Shown here in pieces: positions 1-5,091 of a stretch of 5,091 bases of DNA. Location: the NCBI GenBank assembly GCA_035546355.1, contig DATKEH010000416.1:1-5091 (forward strand), written 5' to 3'. The notes below the pieces were generated by a model that worked only from the letters and a program-made list of their open reading frames with translations, did not search any database and was not told the DNA's origin. Numbering within the stretch: the stretch's first letter is position 1; the number at the start of each line of letters is the position of its first letter. A program made the position numbers and the translations under genes. This stretch comes from DATKEH01 sp035546355 (GTDB lineage Bacteria > Acidobacteriota > Thermoanaerobaculia > Multivoradales > JAIOJS01).

Positions 1-63
1 CCCCCCTCCCCGCCCGCCGCCGCTGCCCCCGCAGACCCCTCCCCGGCAGCCGAGAACCCCTGA
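1..63 (+). CDS. Possible C-terminal tail of an upstream gene (partial)
   Basis: One plus-strand frame is open from base 1 and ends in TGA at 61-63, giving about 20 residues made almost entirely of Pro and Ala with a few Asp, Ser, Glu and Asn. Such low-complexity tails are common at the C-termini of proteins in high-GC bacteria. The stop lies 15 bases before the ATG of the PhoU-family gene, which is typical operon spacing. The piece is too short and too simple to identify. A phosphate transporter would fit next to a PhoU gene, but nothing here shows it. The other two plus frames are also open across this stretch, so the reading frame is uncertain. Confidence 0.35.
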   Translation, partial: PPSPPAAAAPADPSPAAENP

Positions 64-78
64 CCCCGGAGCACAACC

Positions 79-729
79 ATGTTCGACCGGCTCTTCGGCA
101 AACAATCGTCACCCCTGGTGGAAGCCGCCTTCGGCCACGTCTCGTCGATGCTCGACCACTCCGGCCGCATGCTCGACCTGGCGCTGGCGGCGCTGCTCGA
201 CAATCAACCCCTCGACGCCGACCTCGACTCGATGGACGACCGGGTGGACGAGGGGGAGCGCCTGGTGCGGCGCAGCATCCTCGAGCACCTCTCCGTCGCC
301 CCGCAGCACGACCTGGTGGCCAGCCTGGTGCTGGCCAGCATGGTGCAGGACGCCGAGCGCATCGGCGACTTCGCGCGCGGTCTAGGGGAGCTGATCCCGC
401 TGGCCGGGTCGCCGCGCGGCGGCCCCTTCGCCGATCGCCTCAGGGCCGCTGCGGGGCGGATCCGGCCCCTGTTCGGGCTGTGCGAGGAGGCCTTCCGCGA
501 GGACGACTCGGAAAAGGCGCGGGTGGTGGTGACGAGCCACCTGGAGATCAAGCAGGAGCTCGGCGACATCACCCGGGACGTAGCGGCCAGCGACCTGACG
601 GCCGACATGGCCGTGGTCTACGCCATCGCCGCCAGGGTGCTGCGGCGAGTCAGCGCCCACCTCTCCAACATCGCCTCCTCGGTGGTCCAGCCCTACGACC
701 GCATCCGCCACGGTGACGAAGAAGCCTGA
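79..729 (+). CDS. PhoU-family phosphate regulatory protein
   Basis: This 216-residue cytoplasmic, all-helical protein resembles PhoU, which restrains PhoR signalling and phosphate uptake through Pst or Na/Pi transporters. Its length fits the family (about 210-240 residues). PhoU proteins are two three-helix bundles carrying acidic metal-binding motifs. Here the first bundle has a helix ending in ERLVRRSILEHL (about 60-71) and then the hallmark VQDAERIGDFA (89-99), with D91, E93 and D97 placed as in the E/DxxxD metal motif. The second bundle spans about 117-209, but its matching motif is degenerate (around VSAHLSNIASSVV, 191-203), without the usual ERxxD pattern. The ATG at 79 is supported by GGAG at 68-71 with a 7-base spacer. 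There is no signal peptide or membrane segment. The 3' end overlaps the next gene by 17 bases, which suggests one operon and possibly coupled translation. The PhoU assignment is firm. Its partner transporter or kinase is unknown, although a PhoR-like kinase is encoded nearby. Confidence 0.85.
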   Translation: MFDRLFGKQSSPLVEAAFGHVSSMLDHSGRMLDLALAALLDNQPLDADLDSMDDRVDEGERLVRRSILEHLSVAPQHDLVASLVLASMVQDAERIGDFARGLGELIPLAGSPRGGPFADRLRAAAGRIRPLFGLCEEAFREDDSEKARVVVTSHLEIKQELGDITRDVAASDLTADMAVVYAIAARVLRRVSAHLSNIASSVVQPYDRIRHGDEEA

Positions 730-3175
730 GCGCTCGCGGCGCGAACCGACCTCCGACCGGCAGCTGCTGGTGCGCGACAGCGCCGGCCGCCGCAATCCCT
801 TTCTGCGCGGCATGGTCACCCACGACCTGGTCGAGCGCGGGTTGTCGTTCGACGACGCCTACGCCATCGCCCAGGCGGTGCGCGACGCATTGCGCGATCG
901 CGCGGAGGTCGACACCCGCGAGCTGCGCCAGCTGATCGACCGCCAGCTGGAGCGCTCCCTGGGGCCGGAGGGGGCCCGGCGCCTGTTGCGGACCGACGCC
1001 ACCCAGCTGCGGGTGGTCTACCATGGACAGGAGCAGCCGTTCTCCCGCGGCCTGTTGGCGCGCAGCCTCTACGCCGGCGGGCTCGACCTCGACCGCGCCT
1101 ACGCCCTGGTGGCAGCGCTCGAGGAGGAGCTGCGGCACGACCGCTCGGGAGCGATCCGCAGCGACGAGATCGCCCGCCGCGCCGGCGACCTGCTCGAGCG
1201 GGAGGAGGGCGTGGATGCCGCCGGCCGCTACCGGCTGATGCGCCAGGTCCACCGCCTGCCCCGCCCGCTGGTGATCTACATCGGCGGCGCCAGCGGTACC
1301 GGCAAGTCGACGCTCTCCCTCGAGCTCGCCCCGCTGCTGCGGATCTACCGCGTCAACGCCACCGACACCATCCGCCAGGTGATGCGCATGGTCTTCTCCC
1401 CCGCCATCCTCCCCGACCTGCACCGCTCCAGCTTCGAAGCCACGGCGGCCTGGGAGAGCGCCGGCGAGGACCGCCGCCTGGCGACGGGAGACGCGGGTCG
1501 GCAGCAGCTGGTGGGGAGCTTCGACGAGCAGGCGGCGCGGGTGTTGGTGGGGGTACGGGCCGTGGTGGAACGGGCCGTGGCGGAGCGGATGAGCATCCTG
1601 GTCGAGGGCGTGCATCTGGTTCCCGGCCTGATCCCCTTCCCCGACCTGGAGGGAAGCGTCTACCAGATCCCCTTGCTGCTGACCACCTTCGGCGAGGAGG
1701 TGCACCGCTCGCGCGTCCTCTCCCGCTCACGGACCACCGGCCGCCGCCCCGAGCGCTACCTGCGCCACTTCGAGGCCATCCGCCAGATCCATCAACACCT
1801 GGCGCAGCTCGCCGAGACCCACGAGACCCCGCTCCTCGACACCTCCGACTTCGAGGCCGCGGTGCCCCGCGCCCTGCGGCTGGTGACCGACGCCCTGCAA
1901 CAGCGTTTGCCGGCGCTCGCCAGGGCGGTGCAGACGCCGGTGAGCCGCGAGGCGCCGACCCTGCTCCTGGCGGTCGACGGCATGCCCGACCGCCCGCTGC
2001 GAGCGCTGGGTGGCAGGACGCCGCTCGAGGCTGCGCGCACCCCCACCCTCGACCGCCTCGCCGCCGAGGGGCAGTGCGGCCTGGCGGACCCGGTCGCGCC
2101 GGGAGTGGTGCCGGACACCGCCGCCGGGACCCTGGCGCTGCTGGGGCAGTCCCCGTTCGCGATGAAACGCGGGCCTGTCGAGGCGCTGGGCAGCGGCCTC
2201 GAGCTGGCAGCCGGCGACATCGCCCTGCGTGGCAACTTCGCCACCCTCGACGAGCGCGGCTGGGTGGTGGACCGCCGCGCGGGCCGCATTCGCGAAGGGG
2301 GGGAGGAGCTGGCTTCGGCACTCGATCGTCTGCCGCTGCCCGGCGGCCTCTACGACGACGTCGAGATCCGCGTCCGCCGCACCACCGAGCACCGCCTGTC
2401 GGTGGTGCTGCGCGGCGAGGGCCTGTCCTCCTCCATCGAGGGCAGCGATCCCGGCGACGGGGCGCCGCCCGGCCCGCCACTCGCGCCGCGACCCCGCGAC
2501 CCCGAGGACGAGGCGGCGGGGCAGACGGCGCAGATCCTCGCCCTGTTCGAGCAGGAGGCGCGGCGAGTACTGGGCGACCATCCGGTCAACCGCCGGCGCC
2601 GCGAGCGGGGAGAGCCGCCAGCGAGCTGCGTGCTGACCCGTGGCGCCGGGCGCCTGCATCGCCTCCTCCCCCTCGAAGAGGGGGGGCGGCCGCTGCGGCT
2701 GACCTGCATCAGCGGCGATCGCACGGTGCTGGGGTTGGCTGCCTGGCTGGAAGCCGCCACCGTCAGCAGCACGGCGATGACCGCCAACCTCGACACCGAT
2801 CTCGCAGCCAAGTTCGCCGCGGCCGCGCGAGCGCTGGCGAGCAGCGACCTGGTCCTGCTGCACGTCAAGGGAGCCGACATCGCCGCCCACGATCGGCGAC
2901 CGGACCTCAAGGTCGAGTTTCTCGAACGCGTCGATCGCGAGCTAGCCGCCCTCCTGGAACGCTGGGACGGTCCGTTGCGCATCGCGGTGGCGGCCGACCA
3001 CGCGACCCTGGCGGAGGTCGGGCAACACGCCGCCGACCCCCTGCCGGTGCTGCTGTGGGGGGTAGGTGTCGTCGCCGACGAGGTCCAGACCTTCGACGAG
3101 CGGCGGGCGGCGGGCGGCAGCCTGCGACGGTTTCCGCTGCAGATGCTGCTCAGCCGGCTCTTCGAGCTGGCCTAG
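713..3175 (+). CDS. Fused ATP-cone x2 / 2-phosphoglycerate kinase / archaeal-type phosphoglycerate mutase
   Basis: This is an 820-residue soluble multidomain enzyme. Residues 17-80 and 98-161 are two related ATP-cone-like modules. Residues ~183-405 resemble 2-phosphoglycerate kinase, which makes 2,3-bisphosphoglycerate from 2-phosphoglycerate and ATP: Walker A GASGTGKS at 192-199, and VEGVHLVPG at 297-305. Residues ~416-820 are a full-length ApgM-type mutase (3-phosphoglycerate to 2-phosphoglycerate) of the alkaline phosphatase superfamily. It shows VDGMPDRP (421-428), GRTPLEAARTPTLDRLA (434-450), RGPVEALGSG (486-495), NFATLDE (508-514), DRRAGRI (520-526), TRGAG (642-646), KGADIAAHD (719-727), ADHAT (761-765) and QHAADP (771-776). 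Likely metal ligands are D422, D722, H726, D762, H763 and H772. Where archaeal members have a GSDTAH-type nucleophile segment this protein has PDTAAG, so T469 may replace Ser. The start is a GTG overlapping the PhoU gene by 17 bases without a clear ribosome site; later in-frame starts would cut the first ATP-cone. Domain calls are strong; in vivo direction and product are inferred. Confidence 0.85.
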   Translation: MTKKPERSRREPTSDRQLLVRDSAGRRNPFLRGMVTHDLVERGLSFDDAYAIAQAVRDALRDRAEVDTRELRQLIDRQLERSLGPEGARRLLRTDATQLRVVYHGQEQPFSRGLLARSLYAGGLDLDRAYALVAALEEELRHDRSGAIRSDEIARRAGDLLEREEGVDAAGRYRLMRQVHRLPRPLVIYIGGASGTGKSTLSLELAPLLRIYRVNATDTIRQVMRMVFSPAILPDLHRSSFEATAAWESAGEDRRLATGDAGRQQLVGSFDEQAARVLVGVRAVVERAVAERMSILVEGVHLVPGLIPFPDLEGSVYQIPLLLTTFGEEVHRSRVLSRSRTTGRRPERYLRHFEAIRQIHQHLAQLAETHETPLLDTSDFEAAVPRALRLVTDALQQRLPALARAVQTPVSREAPTLLLAVDGMPDRPLRALGGRTPLEAARTPTLDRLAAEGQCGLADPVAPGVVPDTAAGTLALLGQSPFAMKRGPVEALGSGLELAAGDIALRGNFATLDERGWVVDRRAGRIREGGEELASALDRLPLPGGLYDDVEIRVRRTTEHRLSVVLRGEGLSSSIEGSDPGDGAPPGPPLAPRPRDPEDEAAGQTAQILALFEQEARRVLGDHPVNRRRRERGEPPASCVLTRGAGRLHRLLPLEEGGRPLRLTCISGDRTVLGLAAWLEAATVSSTAMTANLDTDLAAKFAAAARALASSDLVLLHVKGADIAAHDRRPDLKVEFLERVDRELAALLERWDGPLRIAVAADHATLAEVGQHAADPLPVLLWGVGVVADEVQTFDERRAAGGSLRRFPLQMLLSRLFELA

Positions 3176-3188
3176 CCGAGGCCTAGCC
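3169..3188. repeat. Tandem 9-base direct repeat holding both convergent stop codons
   Basis: The 9-mer ggcctagcc occurs at 3169-3177 and again at 3180-3188, separated by two bases. The first copy contains the TAG stop of the plus-strand enzyme (3173-3175). The second contains the complement of the TAG stop of the minus-strand kinase (3183-3185). The two genes are thus separated by only 7 bases (3176-3182). The repeat may be chance or a small local duplication; no function is claimed. Confidence 0.6.
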
Positions 3189-4937
3189 AGTGGTAGCCAC
3201 TGCCGGCAGGGTCACCGTGAAGGTGGAGCCGGCGCCCGGCGTGCTGGCGACCTCCACTCGCCCCCCGTGCAGCTGGCTCACGTGCTTGACGATCGCCAGG
3301 CCGAGCCCGCTCCCCCCCTCGCCACGCCCGCGCGCCTTGTCGAGCCGATAGAAGCGCTCGAAGATCCGCGCCTGCTCACTCGCCGGGATGCCGCTGCCGG
3401 TGTCTTCGACCACCAGCTCGACGATCCCCTCCCGCGACCGCAGCCGCAGCCACACATTGCCGTCGCGGCGGTTGTACTTGATGGCGTTGTCCAGCAGGTT
3501 GAGCACCATCCGCTCGAGCGAGCGGCGGTCGCCGAGCACCGGCGGCACCTCGCCGAGGTCCCGCTCCAGACGCACTCCCCGCCGATCGGCGAAGTCGCGC
3601 GCCATCTCGACGGCGCGCTCGGCCACCTCGCCGAGCTCCACCGGCTCGCGCGGCACCACCACTTCCGGGCTCTCCAGGCGTGACAGCGTCAACAGGTCCT
3701 CCAGCAGATCCTGGAGGCGGTGGCACTGCTCGAGCACGCGGGCGTTGAAGCGCCGCACCAGCGCCGGATCGTCGCCGCCCGAGTCCTCCAGCGTCTCGGC
3801 GACGCCCCGGATCACCGCCAGCGGGGTCTTGAGCTCGTGCGACACGTTGGCCACGAAGTCGCGGCGGGTGCGCGCCAGCCGCGCCTCGGCGGTGACGTCG
3901 CGGGCCACCACCAGGGCGCCGCCGAGGGCATCCAGCCGCCGCACCCCCACCGCGATCGACCGCTCCCCCACCCGCAGGTCGGCCGCGCCCCCTGCGCGCC
4001 CCGCCAGGCACTCCCGCAGCAGCTCGTCGACCCGCGGCCGGCGCAGCAGGGCCAGCACGTCCTCGGCCGGCGCGTCGGCCGCCAGCCCGAACAGGCGGCG
4101 GAACGCCGGATTGACGAAGATCGGCCTGCCGCCGCGACCGCTCACCAACACCCCCTCCGCCATCCCGGCGAGGATCTCCTGCAGCTGCTCGCGCTCCCGT
4201 TCCTTGGCCGCGATCTGCTCCTCGACCCGCTGGGCCAGCCGGTTCAGACTGCGGGCGAGGGTGTCGAGCTCCTCGACCTCCGGCTCGGAGATGCGGAAGC
4301 CCGGCGCACCGCCGGCGATGCGCTCGGACTCCCCGACGATGGAGAGGAAGGGCCGCACCACGCGCCGCCGCAACCAGAACCCGACGGCCATCGCCGCCAG
4401 GGCCGCCGCCGTCAGCGACAGCAACAGGCCCCGCAGCAGCTGCAGTTGCAGGGTGTCCAGCTCGCGCAGCGGGCGGGCGACACGGACCACCAGCACCTCC
4501 CCCGCGGGAGTCGCCACCGCCCGCGCCGCGTAGACGTAGGCGCGGCCGGTGGTGTCGCTGCGGCGGATGGCCGTGCCCTGCCCAGCGGCGAGAGCCGCGG
4601 CCACCTCGGGGCGCTCGGCGTGGTTCTCCATCGTCCGCACCGCGGGCCAGCTGCGCGAGCTGTCCGCCAGCACCACTCCCTGGCCGGTGATCAGGGTCAG
4701 GCGGAGCTCGCCGCGCCCCACCAGCGTTTCCGCCCATCGCTGCAGGCCCGGGCCCGCGGCGGGGCTCTCGCGGGCCGCCAGGGCGGCCAGCGGCTCCAGC
4801 GAGGCGAGCAGCGAGTCGCCGACGGTGCCCTGCAGCCAGACGGGCAGGACCAGCGCCAACGCCAACCCGCCGACCGCCGCGGCGGCGAGGCCGGGCGCCC
4901 ACAGCATCAGGCGCAGGCGGGGGCCGAGCCGCGTCAA
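3183..4937 (-). CDS. PhoR-like membrane sensor histidine kinase
   Basis: This is a two-component sensor kinase of about 584 residues that would autophosphorylate and pass the phosphate to a response regulator. Domain order matches PhoR-type kinases, numbered from the chosen start. TM1 is ~11-34 and an extracytoplasmic sensor ~35-165 contains LADSSRSW and MENHAERPEV-like segments, seen in many PhoR sensors. TM2 is ~170-189, followed by HAMP ~190-245 and PAS ~246-355. HisKA has SHELKTPL with the phospho-acceptor at H367. HATPase has an N box (NLLDNAIKYN, 480-489), G1 box DTGSGIP (512-518), F box (IFERFYRLD, 525-533) and G2 box GSGLGLAI (542-549). All catalytic motifs look intact. The frame stays open to a GTG at 5024, but that would overlap the upstream coding tail by 73 bases and add an Ala/Arg-rich leader. 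TTG at 4937 with GAGG just ahead starts 14 bases after the upstream stop; ATG at 4907 is another option. No response regulator gene is visible in the window. Ligand is not shown; phosphate sensing is inferred from architecture and the nearby PhoU gene. Confidence 0.85.
   Translation of the reverse strand: MTRLGPRLRLMLWAPGLAAAAVGGLALALVLPVWLQGTVGDSLLASLEPLAALAARESPAAGPGLQRWAETLVGRGELRLTLITGQGVVLADSSRSWPAVRTMENHAERPEVAAALAAGQGTAIRRSDTTGRAYVYAARAVATPAGEVLVVRVARPLRELDTLQLQLLRGLLLSLTAAALAAMAVGFWLRRRVVRPFLSIVGESERIAGGAPGFRISEPEVEELDTLARSLNRLAQRVEEQIAAKEREREQLQEILAGMAEGVLVSGRGGRPIFVNPAFRRLFGLAADAPAEDVLALLRRPRVDELLRECLAGRAGGAADLRVGERSIAVGVRRLDALGGALVVARDVTAEARLARTRRDFVANVSHELKTPLAVIRGVAETLEDSGGDDPALVRRFNARVLEQCHRLQDLLEDLLTLSRLESPEVVVPREPVELGEVAERAVEMARDFADRRGVRLERDLGEVPPVLGDRRSLERMVLNLLDNAIKYNRRDGNVWLRLRSREGIVELVVEDTGSGIPASEQARIFERFYRLDKARGRGEGGSGLGLAIVKHVSQLHGGRVEVASTPGAGSTFTVTLPAVATTG
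3188..3202. repeat. Short inverted repeat at the convergent gene junction
   Basis: CAGTGG (3188-3193) and CCACTG (3197-3202) form a perfect 6-base-pair stem around a TAG loop. It begins 13 bases after the stop of the plus-strand enzyme and lies inside the last codons of the minus-strand kinase. An overlapping perfect 10-base palindrome, ctgccggcag, follows at 3200-3209. No T-run follows on either strand, so this is not a classical intrinsic terminator. It could be a weak transcript 3' end structure or chance in GC-rich DNA. Confidence 0.35.
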
Positions 4938-4941
4938 GGGA

Positions 4942-4945
4942 CCTC
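4942..4945 (-). promoter_or_regulatory. Candidate ribosome binding site for the histidine kinase
   Basis: On the minus strand, GAGG at 4945-4942 precedes the TTG at 4937-4935 by 4 bases, which is slightly short. A second purine run, GAGGG at 4953-4949, overlaps the stop of the upstream gene and lies 11 bases from the same TTG. Together they favour the TTG start over the GTG at 5024. The resulting N-terminus (MTRLGPRLRL) is a short basic stretch leading straight into the first membrane segment, as expected for a PhoR-type kinase. Confidence 0.4.
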
Positions 4946-4951
4946 GGGCCC

Positions 4952-5091
4952 TCAGCGCAGGCCCGGCGGCAGCCACGACTCCCCCCCGGGGTCGTGCATC
5001 TCCCAGTAGCGCAGCCGGTCGCACTTGGCCAGCCGGTAGGCGGTGCCGGCGTCGTCGCGGAAGCGCACCAGGTGATGCGGGGGCGCCGCCG
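4952..5091 (-). CDS. C-terminal end of an unrecognised protein (partial)
   Basis: A minus-strand frame enters from the window's right edge and ends in TGA at 4954-4952, giving 45 complete codons. The peptide has a natural, mixed composition, with HHLVRFRDDAGTAYRLAK followed by RLRYWEMHD and ending WLPPGLR. It contains three aromatic Tyr/Trp residues close together, unlike the Ala/Arg/Pro-rich shadow frames, so I judge it to be real coding sequence. It overlaps the long kinase frame but ends 14 bases before the preferred kinase start, consistent with a shared minus-strand operon. It does not look like the C-terminus of an OmpR/PhoB-type regulator, which usually ends near a GxGY motif. The family is not recognised. 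Confidence 0.6.
   Translation of the reverse strand, partial: AAPPHHLVRFRDDAGTAYRLAKCDRLRYWEMHDPGGESWLPPGLR

Noticed and set aside
1..78. Pho-box or sigma-70 promoter ahead of the PhoU gene
   Set aside because: The available upstream DNA is almost entirely C-runs; no recognisable Pho-box repeats or -35/-10 elements are visible.
650..1705. Long minus-strand open frame of 351 codons opposite the start of the fused enzyme
   Set aside because: It lies fully antisense to a gene with clear domain motifs, has a Gln/His/Gly/Ala-rich composition without recognisable motifs, and is a normal by-product of high GC3 coding DNA.
2441..2520. Pro/Asp/Gly-rich stretch in the mutase domain (about residues 577-602), considered as a domain break or frameshift
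   Set aside because: The flanking motifs (a GLS...SDP segment before and GQTAQIL, then DHPVN, after) continue in the same frame as in ApgM proteins; it is a variable loop.
2668..2684. Perfect 7-base-pair hairpin with a GAA loop (CCCCCTC/GAGGGGG), terminator-like
   Set aside because: It sits in the middle of the fused enzyme's coding region, encodes in-frame Leu-Pro-Leu-Glu-Glu-Gly and has no T-run after it.
1727..2890. Long minus-strand open frame of 387 codons opposite the mutase domain
   Set aside because: It is antisense to conserved ApgM motifs and has low-complexity composition; treated as a shadow frame.
2074..3186. Plus-strand frame of 370 codons overlapping the mutase region in another frame
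   Set aside because: It is Arg/Gly/Pro/Ala-rich with no recognisable motif; the in-frame ApgM domain explains this DNA.
3720..5009. Long plus-strand open frame of 429 codons opposite the histidine kinase
   Set aside because: The Gln/Arg/His-rich translation has no motif, while the opposite strand encodes intact HAMP, PAS and HisKA elements.

Overview
The window is very GC-rich (roughly 70% by eye, with G or C at most third codon positions). It is densely coding and shows no tRNA, rRNA, CRISPR array, transposase or other sign of mobile DNA. The composition and gene content suggest a chromosomal segment of a free-living high-GC bacterium. Groups such as Acidobacteriota or Myxococcota/Deltaproteobacteria-like lineages would fit, but the sequence does not settle the taxon.

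Layout: the first ~63 bases look like the Pro/Ala-rich end of an upstream plus-strand gene. Then come two plus-strand genes that overlap by 17 bases: a PhoU-family protein (79-729) and an 820-residue multidomain enzyme (713-3175). The enzyme has two ATP-cone-like modules, a 2-phosphoglycerate kinase domain with a clear P-loop, and a complete archaeal-type cofactor-independent phosphoglycerate mutase (ApgM) domain. On the opposite strand, ending 7 bases beyond the enzyme's stop, is a PhoR-like membrane histidine kinase (stop at 3183, most likely start at 4937). Just upstream of it on the minus strand is the C-terminal end of another gene that runs off the window (4952-5091). That gene was not recognised.

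How they may work together: PhoU proteins and PhoR-type kinases both belong to phosphate sensing and phosphate uptake control. The fused enzyme carries the domains needed to interconvert 3-phosphoglycerate and 2-phosphoglycerate and to phosphorylate 2-phosphoglycerate to 2,3-bisphosphoglycerate. The locus therefore suggests a link between phosphate status and a phosphorylated glycerate pool. That link is inferred from context; the domain assignments rest on motifs read in the sequence. The most unusual item is the fused kinase/mutase, with its duplicated N-terminal module and altered nucleophile segment.
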